Source: an uncultured Archangium sp.
Lineage (GTDB): Bacteria; Myxococcota; Myxococcia; Myxococcales; Myxococcaceae
DNA: 64,000 nt
Reading direction: 5' to 3'
Assembly: GCA_903905455.1 (NCBI GenBank)
Contig: CAIVGN010000238.1
Coordinates: 32,649 to 96,648 of the forward strand
Under the pieces are notes generated by a model. It saw only the letters and a program-made list of their open reading frames with translations. It was not told the origin of the DNA and did no database searches. Below are positions 27,038 to 35,270 of this stretch, piece after piece. A program made the translations under genes and the position numbers. Within the stretch, counting starts at the first letter, position 1, and every line of letters starts with the position of its first letter.

Positions 27038-28855
27038 ATGGATCAACAGAAACGACTCCTGCTCGCCATCGCGCTGTCCTTCGGGCTCACGCTCGTGTGG
27101 ACCCAGTTCGTCTGGAAGCCCCAGGCCGATGCCGAGGCCTCCGCGCTCGCCGCGAAGCTCGACGGTGGCTACGAACTGGTCGACGGTGGCCTCGGCGGCG
27201 CGGTGGTCATCGCCCAGCCCCCGACGCTCTCGGCGCCGGTGCCCGTGGTGCTCGAAGACGGTGGCGTGGCCGTGGCCGCGGCGCCGGTGGTCGAAGTGCC
27301 GCTGCGCGAAGTGGCGCTGGCCCGGCCCAGCACGCGGTTGGTCTTCACCTCCGAGGGCGCCGGCCTCACCTCGGCCGAGCTCACCGGGGAGCGCGAGCGT
27401 GAAGAGAAGAAGCTCACCATTCCCGAGGGCTGGAAGAAGCTGTTCGGCGCGAAGTTCGACCCCGCGCCGCAGATGAACCTCGCGCGCGCGGTGCCCGGCG
27501 TGGGCCCGAACCTCGCGGTGTCCATCGTGGGCAGCGCGCCCCTTTCCGCCACGCAGCGCTACGCGGTCACCGAAGAGGGTGAAGGCAAGCTGGTGTTCAC
27601 CGGCCGCTCGGGCCCCTGGGAGGTCACCAAGACCTTCACCTGGAGCGCGGCGGTGCCCTCCGACCAGGACCCCTCGGCCTACGTGTCGAGCCTCGCGGTG
27701 ACGGTGAAGAACGTCAGCGCCACCGGCCAGGCCGGCGAGCTGGGCGTGCACGCGCTGCGGGCCATCACCCCCGGCGCGGAAGAGGCGCCCTCGATGTTCG
27801 GGGGCATCGGCAACCAGGCCTCGGTGCTCTGCCGCGTGGCCGACGACGTCACGCGCAAGACGCCCCCCTCGGAGGGGGGCGGGTTCCTCGGCTTCGGCGG
27901 CGCGCCCAAGTACGACGAAGAGAAGAAGGGCTCGCTGCACTTCGCGGGCATCGACCAGCAGTACTTCCTGACGGCCATCTGGCCGAAGGAGACCGCGGTC
28001 GAGGGCCGCTGCCTCATCACCGCCAAGGCGGCGGAGCGTGGCGCGGCGTTGTTCGTGCCCGTGTCGCTGCAGCCCGGCGAGTCGGTGACCAGGAACTACG
28101 GCGTGTTCCTCGGCCCCAAGGACCTGCACCTGCTGCTGGCCATGGGCAAGGCCACGGGCCCGGGCGCCTTCGACCCCGGCCTCGACAAGACCGTGGACTT
28201 CGGCCTGTGGGCGTTCATCTGCAAGGTGCTCATCTTCTTCCTGCGCTTCTTCCACGACGCGCTCGGCAACTGGGGCGTGGCGATCATCTCGCTGACGGTG
28301 ATGGTCAAGGTGCTGCTGCTGCCCCTGACGCACAAGGCGATGGTCAGCGCGGAGTCCATGAAGAAGCTCCAGCCGAAGATGGAGGAGCTCAAGAAGAAGT
28401 ACCCCGACGACCGCGAGAAGCAGAACGTCGAGATGATGAAGCTGTACCAGGAGGGCAAGGTGAACCCGCTCGGTGGGTGCTTGCCGCTGCTGCTCCAGCT
28501 GCCCATCTGGGCCGCGCTCTTCACCACCCTGCGCACCAGCTACGAGCTGTACGGCGAGCCGTTCTACGGGGTGTGGAGCAACCTCACCGCGAAGGACCCG
28601 ACCTACATCCTGCCGCTGCTGCTGGGCATCACGATGATCGTCACCCAGCGCCTGCAGCCGCAGATGATGGACAAGCAGCAGGCGTTCCTCATGACCTGGG
28701 TGATGCCCGTGTTTTTCACCGGCATCATGATGAACTACCCGGCGGGCCTCGCGCTCTACATCTTCACCAACAACCTGCTGTCCATCATCCAGCAGTACGC
28801 GCTGCGCAAGTACCTCGCGCGCGGCACGCCGGTGGTCGCGGGGGCCCTCAAATGA
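27038..28855 (+). CDS. yidC: Membrane protein insertase YidC
   Basis: A 605-aa inner-membrane insertase. N-terminal anchor LLLAIALSFGLTLVW (about 6-20), a large periplasmic domain (about 40-370; extra insert GGGFLGFGGAPKYDEEKK), then the conserved five-helix core: WAFICKVLIFFLRFFHDALGNWG, LLLPLTHKAMVSAESMKKLQPKMEELKKKY with the cytoplasmic coiled hairpin, GGCLPLLLQLPIWAALF and the C-terminal TNNLLSIIQQYALRKYL. This is the Gram-negative form with the large periplasmic domain. Its stop overlaps the jag start (ATGA). Confidence 0.97.
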   Translation: MDQQKRLLLAIALSFGLTLVWTQFVWKPQADAEASALAAKLDGGYELVDGGLGGAVVIAQPPTLSAPVPVVLEDGGVAVAAAPVVEVPLREVALARPSTRLVFTSEGAGLTSAELTGEREREEKKLTIPEGWKKLFGAKFDPAPQMNLARAVPGVGPNLAVSIVGSAPLSATQRYAVTEEGEGKLVFTGRSGPWEVTKTFTWSAAVPSDQDPSAYVSSLAVTVKNVSATGQAGELGVHALRAITPGAEEAPSMFGGIGNQASVLCRVADDVTRKTPPSEGGGFLGFGGAPKYDEEKKGSLHFAGIDQQYFLTAIWPKETAVEGRCLITAKAAERGAALFVPVSLQPGESVTRNYGVFLGPKDLHLLLAMGKATGPGAFDPGLDKTVDFGLWAFICKVLIFFLRFFHDALGNWGVAIISLTVMVKVLLLPLTHKAMVSAESMKKLQPKMEELKKKYPDDREKQNVEMMKLYQEGKVNPLGGCLPLLLQLPIWAALFTTLRTSYELYGEPFYGVWSNLTAKDPTYILPLLLGITMIVTQRLQPQMMDKQQAFLMTWVMPVFFTGIMMNYPAGLALYIFTNNLLSIIQQYALRKYLARGTPVVAGALK

Positions 28856-29670
28856 CCGAGCCCACCGCGGTGGTGGTGTTGCCCCCGGACTCGAAGCGCC
28901 CGCAGGCCGACACCCTGCTGGCCGACGTGTTCAAGCTGATGGATTACCCCGCGAAGCTCGAGTTCAAGGACATGCCCGACGGCTCGTTGGGCGTGGCCGT
29001 GCACTTCGAGGGAGAGCTGCCCGGCGTCACTCCCGGCAAGCGCAGCTACCTCGTGGACTCGGTGCAGTTCTGGCTCAACAAGGTCGTCAACCGGCCCAAC
29101 GTCGCCCGCCGCTGGGTGAACCTGGGCGTCAACGGCTTCCCCGAGCCGCGCATGCCCGGCCAGCCCCGGGAGCCGCGGGAAGAGAAGGCCCCGCAGCAGC
29201 AGCAGCCCCTGGTGGTGGCCCAGGCCCCCGCGCAGAAGCCGCAGCGGGTCAAAGAGGTGAAGGCGGCGCCCGCGCCGGCCTCGGCGCCGGCGAAGGCCGC
29301 CCCCGCATCGGCTCCGGCCCCCGCGGCGGCCCGGCCCCCGCGGCGTGATGAGAAGCGGCCCGGCGCCCCGGTGCGCGGCGACAGCGGCCAGGAGCGCTCG
29401 CTGACCCCCGCCGCCGACCCGTTGATCACCTCCGCCGGCAAGCTGCTCGCCGAGAAGGCCGCGAAGCTGGGCCGGGTGTACGGCGTGATGGGCCTGAGCG
29501 CGGATCAACGCGCGTTGATGTTGAAGGCCGCCGAAGGGCTCCCCGGCGTCACCGCGAAGGCCGAGGGCGAAGGCCACTGGCGCCGCCTGGTGATGGTGCC
29601 CGAGAAGCTCGCGGTCATCGCCAAGAAGCAGGTGATGCCCGATTACGACGACGAAGACGAAGACGAGTGA
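28852..29670 (+). CDS. jag: Jag/KhpB-like RNA-binding protein with degenerate R3H
   Basis: A 272-aa cytoplasmic protein. The N-terminal third has a KH-like stretch (RSYLVDSVQFWLNKVVNRPN...RWVNLGVNG) matching the Jag KH core. A Pro/Ala/Gln-rich low-complexity linker spans about residues 100-185. The C-terminal part (ITSAGKLLAEKAAKLGRVYGV, LPGVTAKAEGEGHWRRLVMVPE) aligns with the R3H region, but at the R...H site it reads ADQRALML, so the defining His is missing. It ends in an acidic DDEDEDE tail. Position after yidC is the normal place for jag. An RNA-binding role is inferred from the family. Confidence 0.82.
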   Translation: MTEPTAVVVLPPDSKRPQADTLLADVFKLMDYPAKLEFKDMPDGSLGVAVHFEGELPGVTPGKRSYLVDSVQFWLNKVVNRPNVARRWVNLGVNGFPEPRMPGQPREPREEKAPQQQQPLVVAQAPAQKPQRVKEVKAAPAPASAPAKAAPASAPAPAAARPPRRDEKRPGAPVRGDSGQERSLTPAADPLITSAGKLLAEKAAKLGRVYGVMGLSADQRALMLKAAEGLPGVTAKAEGEGHWRRLVMVPEKLAVIAKKQVMPDYDDEDEDE

Positions 29671-29674
29671 GCCG

Positions 29675-29881
29675 ATGGCCAAGACGCGCGAACAGAAGAT
29701 CTTCGGGGCAGCGGTGTTGAAGACGAGCTTCCGGCTCCGCGGGGCGCTCGACTCGCCGGCCTTCAAGAGCATCTTCCCGGGCGTGATTCGCGACCTGGGC
29801 CTCACCGACGAAGACGTCGAGGCCTTCATCGAGGCCAACCGCGAGGCGGTGGAGAAGGCCGCGCGCGGTCAGCCGAGCTGA
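29675..29881 (+). CDS. Small conserved-type hypothetical protein
   Basis: A 68-aa cytoplasmic protein starting 4 bp after jag, so part of the rpmH-jag operon. It is helical and charged (MAKTREQKIFGAAVLKTSFRL, LGLTDEDVEAFIEANREAVEKAA) with no recognised motif. Its composition matches a real gene. Confidence 0.7.
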   Translation: MAKTREQKIFGAAVLKTSFRLRGALDSPAFKSIFPGVIRDLGLTDEDVEAFIEANREAVEKAARGQPS

Positions 29882-29931
29882 AGCGCAGGTCCCAGGTCCC
29901 GCGCGCCCGCGCGGCGTGGTACACCGGCCCG

Positions 29932-30540
29932 ATGCGCATCGTTGCCCTGACCGGCTTCCTGTCGGTCGTCGCCCTTGCCCAGCCGCTGGAGTACCCGAAG
30001 CTCAGCGATGCCGAGAAGAAGAAGCTCGACGACCACCAGGTGGTCATCCACGAGCTCAAGCCCACCGACAACCGCGGCGTCTCGGCCGAGTCCATGGGCG
30101 TGGTCGACGCGCCCAGCACCGAGGTGTGGCCGGTGGTGCGCGACTGCGAGCACTTCTCGAAGTTCCTCCCCAGCACCAAGTCGAGCGCGCGCAAGGTCGA
30201 GAACGGCGAGTCGTTGTGCTTCGACGAGATCAGCCTCCCCTTCCCGCTGATGAACCTCTGGGCGGACACCCGCTCGGTGGTGCGCGAAGAGCCCGCGGGC
30301 CACTTCCAGCGCGCCTGGTCCTTCGTGCGCGGCACCTACAAGCACAACCGCGGCGCCTGGACCGTGCTGCCCTGGGGCCCCGAGGGGAAGCAGTCGCTGG
30401 TGGTGTACCTCATCGACTCCGACCCGATGATGCTCGTGCCCGACGCGCTGCTCCGCTCGGCGCAGCAGGGCTCGCTGCCCGAGGTGTTCGTCAGCCTGCG
30501 CAAGCGCGTGGTGGCCCTGCGCGGTGGCGCGAAGCCCTGA
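29932..30540 (+). CDS. Exported SRPBCC (START/Coq10-like) family protein
   Basis: A 202-aa protein with a signal peptide (MRIVALTGFLSVVALAQP, cleavage likely near ALAQ). The body has the helix-grip lipid-binding pattern: AESMGVVDAPSTEVWPVVRDCEHFSKFLPS at the N-terminus of the fold and a long C-terminal helix (LVPDALLRSAQQGSLPEVFVSLRKRVVAL). It probably binds a hydrophobic ligand in the periplasm. It lies 50 bp after the previous gene and may be the last gene of that transcript. Ligand unknown. Confidence 0.7.
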   Translation: MRIVALTGFLSVVALAQPLEYPKLSDAEKKKLDDHQVVIHELKPTDNRGVSAESMGVVDAPSTEVWPVVRDCEHFSKFLPSTKSSARKVENGESLCFDEISLPFPLMNLWADTRSVVREEPAGHFQRAWSFVRGTYKHNRGAWTVLPWGPEGKQSLVVYLIDSDPMMLVPDALLRSAQQGSLPEVFVSLRKRVVALRGGAKP

Positions 30541-30590
30541 GGGTGCGTGAAGAGACGGCCTCGCGTCGCCGACCTCCTCACAGGCGCTGA

Positions 30591-31745
30591 CTACTTCACG
30601 GTGGAGATGACCAGCGGGTCGCCGGAGGACGGCGTGAAGGTCACCGCGCTGTCGCTGCGGGTCACGTGGGGTCGCGCGCTGGTGTCGTTGAGCGCGAGGG
30701 CGAGCAGCAGGGTCAGCACCTCGTCGTTCTCGTCCACCGAGGCGAGCAGCTGGCCGTAGTTCGCCCCTGCGTCGCGGTAGTCGGCCGGGATCCACCACGC
30801 ACGGAAGGTGTCGTCGACGGCCTGAGCCGCCTCGACCCGCGCGGGGCCCGGGGCATCGGCCACCGCCTCCAGCTTGCGCATCGCGCCGTCCCACGAGGCC
30901 CACAGGCGCTGCAGCAGGAGCCGCCGGAGCAGGGACGGGTCGGCCACCGGTGCAGCCTGGGGCAGGTCCATCGACCAACCGAAGGCGGCGACGCCCATCG
31001 AGATCCGCTCGGCCGCCACCACGTCGTGCGTGCGGGCGAGGCGGGCCGGCAGGGTGGCCCACTCCTTCGCGAGCTCGGTCCTCGCCTCGGGGGGCACCTG
31101 CGCGAAGGCCCCGCCACACACCGGCGCCAACGCGCGCAGCCCCAGGCGCGTCAACAGCGCGCCCTGCGGCCCGAGGTGCGAGAGGTCGGCCGCGAAGGCC
31201 AACGTCAGGCCACAGCGCTCGAGGGCGGGCTCCGGCTTGCCCTCCGCGAGCAGGGTGCGTACCTCGAGGTTGGTGATGAGGAAGAGGGCGGCGGTGGTGA
31301 AGCGCAGGCGGCTCCAGCGCGGGGCGCTCTCGGTGGACCACGGCGAAAGGCCGCCGACGAAGGCGAGGTGCTGCGAGTCGGCGCACTCGCGCAGGCCCTG
31401 GGCCCACGGGCCGAGCACGTCGAGCTTGCCGCGCACGCCGCCGGGCAGCGCCGACATCGGGGAATCGCCCGTGAGGAACGGGGCCAGCGAGGCGTCCGCG
31501 CGCGCGGTCTCGAAGGGCGAGAGGTCGCGCGGCGTGACGTCGATCATCGACCCCAGGCACTCGAAGCCGTTCTCGTGCCGGGGGTTCTGCGGCAGGGGCG
31601 AGCGGGTCACGACGAGCGCCTTCGCGGCCTCGAGGTCCTTGCGGAAGCCGTCGCGCACGCGCACCGCGGAGATCCGATGCACCGCCAGGCCCGCGCCGAG
31701 CAACACGACCAGCAACCCCAGGGGCATCCACGTCAGGCGTCTCAT
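30591..31745 (-). CDS. Membrane-anchored hypothetical protein
   Basis: A 384-aa protein with an N-terminal signal-anchor (MRRLTWMPLGLLVVLLGAGLAVHRI) and a long extracytoplasmic helical domain. No recognised family; similar large exported proteins of unknown role are common in myxobacteria. The frame runs about 480 bp further upstream into the repeat-bearing gap, but the signal-anchor at 31745 is the evident start. The 3' end faces the convergent SRPBCC gene. Confidence 0.65.
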   Translation of the reverse strand: MRRLTWMPLGLLVVLLGAGLAVHRISAVRVRDGFRKDLEAAKALVVTRSPLPQNPRHENGFECLGSMIDVTPRDLSPFETARADASLAPFLTGDSPMSALPGGVRGKLDVLGPWAQGLRECADSQHLAFVGGLSPWSTESAPRWSRLRFTTAALFLITNLEVRTLLAEGKPEPALERCGLTLAFAADLSHLGPQGALLTRLGLRALAPVCGGAFAQVPPEARTELAKEWATLPARLARTHDVVAAERISMGVAAFGWSMDLPQAAPVADPSLLRRLLLQRLWASWDGAMRKLEAVADAPGPARVEAAQAVDDTFRAWWIPADYRDAGANYGQLLASVDENDEVLTLLLALALNDTSARPHVTRSDSAVTFTPSSGDPLVISTVK

Positions 31746-31870
31746 GGACGCGCACCACAGCGCAGAACTCCTCGCTTGAGCGAACTTTGAAGGCACGGCC
31801 CTGGGGACCGCGCGGGGTGAGGGGGGCTGCTCCGTGCTCGACCCCGGCAGCCTCGCGGTGCCACCGCAGC

Positions 31871-32332
31871 GTGACGCGGTGACTCGCGCTTCGGGGCGGG
31901 CGGTACCCGTGGGGGTTGGCGGGTGCATCAACCCTGGGGGCGTTTGCGCGGCTGCGCGAGGTCGTGCGCCGTCGGCAGTACGGCTGAGCTGCGCCAGGTA
32001 CGCAAGGCGTGTGTCGAGGCGTGGGCGTTCTTCGAAAAGGCATGGGGGACCGCGGGGGGGCATGGCTTGAGCGCGTTGCTCGTCGCCGACAGCCCCTCGC
32101 CGCGAGCCGCTGTTGACCTCGGCGTGCAGGCTTCGATGAGACTGACGGACTATGTGGGGGTCAGCACCCCCACGGAGTCCGTCAGTGTTGCCCAATCGAG
32201 ACGCGGCGCGGTGAGGGGCCCGCACGGGACGCGCACCGCCTCCGCACCCAGCCCTCCCACGCGCCCCATGGCTGCTTTCTGCCGACGCCGGTCACGCGAT
32301 GACTCACGCTTCGGGGGGCGAGGGACCCGCGG
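31871..32332. repeat. Imperfect direct repeats bracketing element C
   Basis: TGACGCGGTGACTCGCGCTT with following GGGG (starting 31871) and TCACGCGATGACTCACGCTT with following GGGG (starting 32290) are about 50-bp imperfect direct repeats, each followed by an ACCCG.GG stretch and a GTGCATCA. Element C lies between them. The 799-bp gap 31746-32544 has no supported gene. Confidence 0.6.
32119..32277. repeat. Dispersed intergenic element C with 46-bp palindrome
   Basis: Copy C, in the reverse orientation to A and B by its left flank GTGCAGGCTTCG and right flank AATCGAGACGCGGCGC. The palindrome at 32141-32186 is the most extended stem of the family: arms CTGACGGACT..GTGGGGGT and ACCCCCAC..AGTCCGTCAG with a 4-nt loop and a two-base mismatch. 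Its left arm interior matches one orientation of the family core and its right arm the other, so it looks like a hybrid. A CCCCATGGCT block follows. Confidence 0.8.
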
Positions 32333-32344
32333 CCCTCTGAGAGT

Positions 32345-32404
32345 GCATCATCAGAATTGACAACCGCTGCGGTTGAAACCTGACGTTGTCAACTTTGATG
32401 ATGC
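32345..32404. repeat. Long 20-bp-arm inverted repeat unrelated in sequence to the main family
   Basis: Arms at 32345-32364 (GCATCATCAGAATTGACAAC) and 32385-32404 (GTTGTCAACTTTGATGATGC) are reverse complements at 18 of 20 positions, with a 20-bp loop. It is much AT-richer than its surroundings. It is followed by sequence ending in CCCCATGGCTCTGGCC, like the end of the main family, just before the 3' end of the next gene. Confidence 0.75.
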
Positions 32405-32544
32405 GGTGCGGAACCCCTGCACCCTCCGCGCACCCCGGGCCAGAGAGGCGCGTGTCGGGGTCGCGGGGCACGCGCGCGACGAGCACGGTCGAGGTCCCCG
32501 CCCGCCCAGCACCCCATGGCTCTGGCCTGGCCGCGCGGCCCTGA

Positions 32545-33624
32545 TCAGAACCGCATCGACGCGCCCACCATGCCGCCGTTCGGCGTCGGCGCCGCGCTGA
32601 ACACGAACTTCGGCAGCGAGGCCTCGAGCGCGTTGGTGTGGCTCCACTCGAGGGCCAACAGGGGCACGAAGAGCCCCGCCATCGCGCCCAGTTCAATCGC
32701 CAGCCACAGGCCCGAGATGGAGCGCACCGGGTTGAACCCGAAGCCCCCGGACTGGGAGTTGAGGTACAGCACCACCGCGGCCATGGTCGCCCCGACGCCC
32801 ACCGTGAGCCCGCCGAGCGACGCGAGAAAACTCCCGCGGCCGTCCATCGCCCGGTGCGTGCCCCACACGGCCGCCGCCGCGGCCACCGTCGTCGCCAGCC
32901 CCACGGCCACCGGCAGCGGGTAACAGGCGGGGTTCCCCTGGCAGAGCGCCAGCACCAACATGGTGAGAAAGGCGGACGCGGTCACGGCGAGGCCGCTCAC
33001 CAGCGCGGTCAACGCCACCCGGCCGGGGCTCGCCCGACCGAAGCCCTCCGCGCCACCGAGTGACTGCAGTTGCCGCGCGCGCAGGTCGAGGGCCAGCGCC
33101 GCGCCGCCCGCGAGCATCACCCCCGAGGCGATGAGGGAGGGCATCAACTGCAGCGCCGACTCGGCCCCCATGTCGCGCGCGATGTTGAGCAACAGCAGCG
33201 CCACCAGCCCCGCGGGCAGCAGCGCCACCGACGGCGCCAGGAGCGCCCCGTCGCCGCCCATCACCTGGAAGCCCACCCACGCCCCGCCCAGGGAGATCAA
33301 CGGCGCGAGCAGCCCGGTGATGCCCTGGCCCGGGGAAAGACACGTACCGCCGAGACAGGTGGCGACGTCTCCGAGCGGCATCAACGCCAGCATCGCCCCC
33401 AGGCCCACCACGCCGCCGGTGAAGGCCCCGAGGAAGCGCTTGATGCGCACGTCGTCCGAGCTGCGGGGCCGCTCGGGCAGGGCGTCGAAGTCGACGGCCT
33501 CGGGGTTGAGCGCGGGGGCCACCTCCGGCGAGGGGGTCAACATCGGCTCCGAGGCGCCGGGCGTGCCCTCGGCGCCCGTCGCCCCCAACAGCAGGCTCAG
33601 CGCAGCGGTAGTCAGCGTCACCAT
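32545..33624 (-). CDS. Multi-pass membrane protein of unknown function
   Basis: A 359-aa protein with an N-terminal signal-like segment (TLTTAALSLLLGATGAEG), a Pro-rich linker, and about eight hydrophobic Gly/Ala/Leu-rich segments from residue 68 on. It ends PNGGMVGASMRF with a terminal Phe, which is unusual for an inner-membrane protein. No family recognised. The ATG at 33624 has AGGGGAC upstream; a GTG at 33627 is adjacent in frame. The 3' end faces the palindrome-bearing gap. Confidence 0.65.
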   Translation of the reverse strand: MVTLTTAALSLLLGATGAEGTPGASEPMLTPSPEVAPALNPEAVDFDALPERPRSSDDVRIKRFLGAFTGGVVGLGAMLALMPLGDVATCLGGTCLSPGQGITGLLAPLISLGGAWVGFQVMGGDGALLAPSVALLPAGLVALLLLNIARDMGAESALQLMPSLIASGVMLAGGAALALDLRARQLQSLGGAEGFGRASPGRVALTALVSGLAVTASAFLTMLVLALCQGNPACYPLPVAVGLATTVAAAAAVWGTHRAMDGRGSFLASLGGLTVGVGATMAAVVLYLNSQSGGFGFNPVRSISGLWLAIELGAMAGLFVPLLALEWSHTNALEASLPKFVFSAAPTPNGGMVGASMRF

Positions 33625-33705
33625 CACAGTCCCCTTCCCCGGCCCGGGCGGAGCCTACTCGCGCCGTTCTTCCCCACCCCCGCGAAAAGCCGTAAGGGGA
33701 AGCCC

Positions 33706-34095
33706 ATGCCTCCCTCCAGCTCGACGGCCTCGCCCCTGACCTTCGACACCTTCTGGCGCTGGCTCCAGGAGCACCGCAACTGCGTGCTCCGCGTGGGCTC
33801 GAACGACGTGGTGCTCATGGACAACGAGCTCGTGCACTGGGACTTCTTCGACGAAGACGACGGCCGCGCGGTGGTGCAGGCCATCGTCGGCAAGGCCCTC
33901 GTCGGCGAAGCCATCATCGAGCGCTCCGACGTGCTCTTCGTGCAGGCCTCGCCGGACCTCGAGCAGCCCGGCAGCCAGGCCTGGAACTTCGAGCTCATCG
34001 GCGGCAACAAGGAAGAGAGCTTCCCCCTCTTCGCGTTCCTGCTGACCCACGGCATGGAAGGCGCCGCGGCGGGACACCAGGTGCTCAAGCACTGA
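33706..34095 (+). CDS. Hypothetical protein
   Basis: A 129-aa acidic cytoplasmic protein (SNDVVLMDNELVHWDFFDEDDGRAVVQAIVG, ERSDVLFVQASPD). No recognised family. ATG at 33706 has AAGGGGA at good spacing. It is divergent from the membrane protein gene. Confidence 0.7.
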   Translation: MPPSSSTASPLTFDTFWRWLQEHRNCVLRVGSNDVVLMDNELVHWDFFDEDDGRAVVQAIVGKALVGEAIIERSDVLFVQASPDLEQPGSQAWNFELIGGNKEESFPLFAFLLTHGMEGAAAGHQVLKH

Positions 34096-34110
34096 CTGAA
34101 GGTCACCTCC

Positions 34111-34328
34111 GTGGCCTGCGCCCATTCGCAGTCGAACGACTGCAAGATGTGCTCTCCGACGCTGGACGCCGACGGCACTGGCGACACCATCCTGCGTGAC
34201 GAGACGCAGGGGCCCCGCACGACCCGCGGCTCGAGCGCGGCACCACGCTGCTGCAGCAGGCGAAGGAAGACGCGCACGCCGCGGGCGATACCGCGCTGCT
34301 TGGGCGCATCGAGAAGCTGACGAAGTGA
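34111..34328 (+). pseudogene. Possible frameshifted small gene
   Basis: Frame 1 from the GTG at 34111 reads a plausible start (VACAHSQSNDCKMCSPTLDA..TILRDETQ), while the downstream frame reads PRLERGTTLLQQAKEDAHAA then GDTALLGRIEKLTK and stops at 34328. A single-base shift near 34208-34220 (a GGGGCCCC run) would join them into one small protein. Could be a decayed gene, a sequencing error or chance. Confidence 0.3.
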
Positions 34329-34346
34329 AGTACCCTCCCGGGCCCC

Positions 34347-34862
34347 ATGGCCCTCGTCATCCCCAAGAATGAGCTCAACGAGTTCTCGCTGCCCCGCGTG
34401 TGCGTCACCACGGGGCAACCCGGCGCGGTGACCTTTCAGAAGGTGCAGTTCCAGTACGTGCCCAAGTGGACGGCGATCTTCGCGCTCGCCCCGCTCCTGT
34501 ACCTCATCTTCTATTTCCTGCTGCGCAAGACGGCCTCGGGGACCCTGCCCTTCAGCGAGCAGGGGTGGAGCGAGGTGAAGGCCGCGCGGCGCAACGTGGC
34601 CCTCGCCACGGTGGGGATGCTGGGCGGCGTGATGCTGGGGGCCATGGCCAGCGTGCGGTTGCCCGACGTGGGACCGCTCCTCTTCGGCGTCTCCATCATC
34701 GGCGGCATCATCGCCATCGCGGTGAGCGCCTCGCGCATTCGCAAGGTGTACCCGGTGGTGACCCTCATCGACGACACCAACGTCACCCTGAAGCTCCCCT
34801 CGCCGCAGGCCGAGCAGCTCATCTCGCAGCACCTGTCCGCGGGTGCGCGCCGGGCGCCATGA
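34347..34862 (+). CDS. Small membrane protein of unknown function
   Basis: A 171-aa protein. N-terminal LPRVCVTTGQPGAVTF looks like a short Cys-containing lead; then two pairs of hydrophobic segments (WTAIFALAPLLYLIFYFLL, VALATVGMLGGVMLGAM, VGPLLFGVSIIGGIIAIAV) with a basic loop. The C-terminal 40 residues are soluble. Its stop overlaps the start of the next gene (ATGA), so they are coupled and may form a complex. Confidence 0.7.
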   Translation: MALVIPKNELNEFSLPRVCVTTGQPGAVTFQKVQFQYVPKWTAIFALAPLLYLIFYFLLRKTASGTLPFSEQGWSEVKAARRNVALATVGMLGGVMLGAMASVRLPDVGPLLFGVSIIGGIIAIAVSASRIRKVYPVVTLIDDTNVTLKLPSPQAEQLISQHLSAGARRAP

Positions 34863-35263
34863 CCATCGCGGCCCCGGTTTCCGGTCAGTGCGCGCAGCAC
34901 CCCGGTGTCAGCGCGGCGTGGGCCTGCCAGCGCTGCGGCAGCTTCGTGTGCAGCGCCTGCGAGCGACGCACCCGTCCCGACGCGCCGCCCCTGTGCCCGA
35001 AGTGCTGGGAGCTGCGCGCCCAGGCGGTGCACCAGCAGGAGAAGACCGAGTCGAAGCGGCTGCAGGTCGGCGGGCTGCTGGTCGGGGGGCTCTCGTTCCT
35101 CCACCCGCTGATCATGGTGGGCAGCCTGGTGATCAACATTCGTGAGCTGGTGCGCGGCACGGGCGGCGAGCGCCGGTGGATGAACGCCGTCGGCCTCTCG
35201 CTCACCGGGCTGGCCATCTTGACCTGGGCGGGCTTCATCGCCTTCGCCGTGCTGCACCGCTGA
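34859..35263 (+). CDS. Zinc-finger membrane protein (B-box-like N-terminus)
   Basis: A 134-aa protein. N-terminal B-box-like zinc-binding cluster: C..HPGVSAAWACQRCGSFVCSAC followed by LCPKCW. The C-terminal half has two hydrophobic segments (LQVGGLLVGGLSFLHPLIMVG and AVGLSLTGLAILTWAGFIAF), giving a small membrane protein with a cytoplasmic zinc module. This arrangement is common in Myxococcota and its function is unknown. It is coupled to the preceding membrane protein; the HAD gene starts 7 bp after its stop. Confidence 0.78.
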   Translation: MTIAAPVSGQCAQHPGVSAAWACQRCGSFVCSACERRTRPDAPPLCPKCWELRAQAVHQQEKTESKRLQVGGLLVGGLSFLHPLIMVGSLVINIRELVRGTGGERRWMNAVGLSLTGLAILTWAGFIAFAVLHR

Positions 35264-35270
35264 GGGGCTC

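Noticed and set aside
26960..28333. Long minus-strand open frame opposite yidC
   Set aside because: His/Arg/Gly-rich antisense shadow of a strongly supported gene; common at this GC content.
32304..32696. Minus-strand frame at the end of the element C region
   Set aside because: Shadow-type composition and overlap with the end of a supported gene in another frame.
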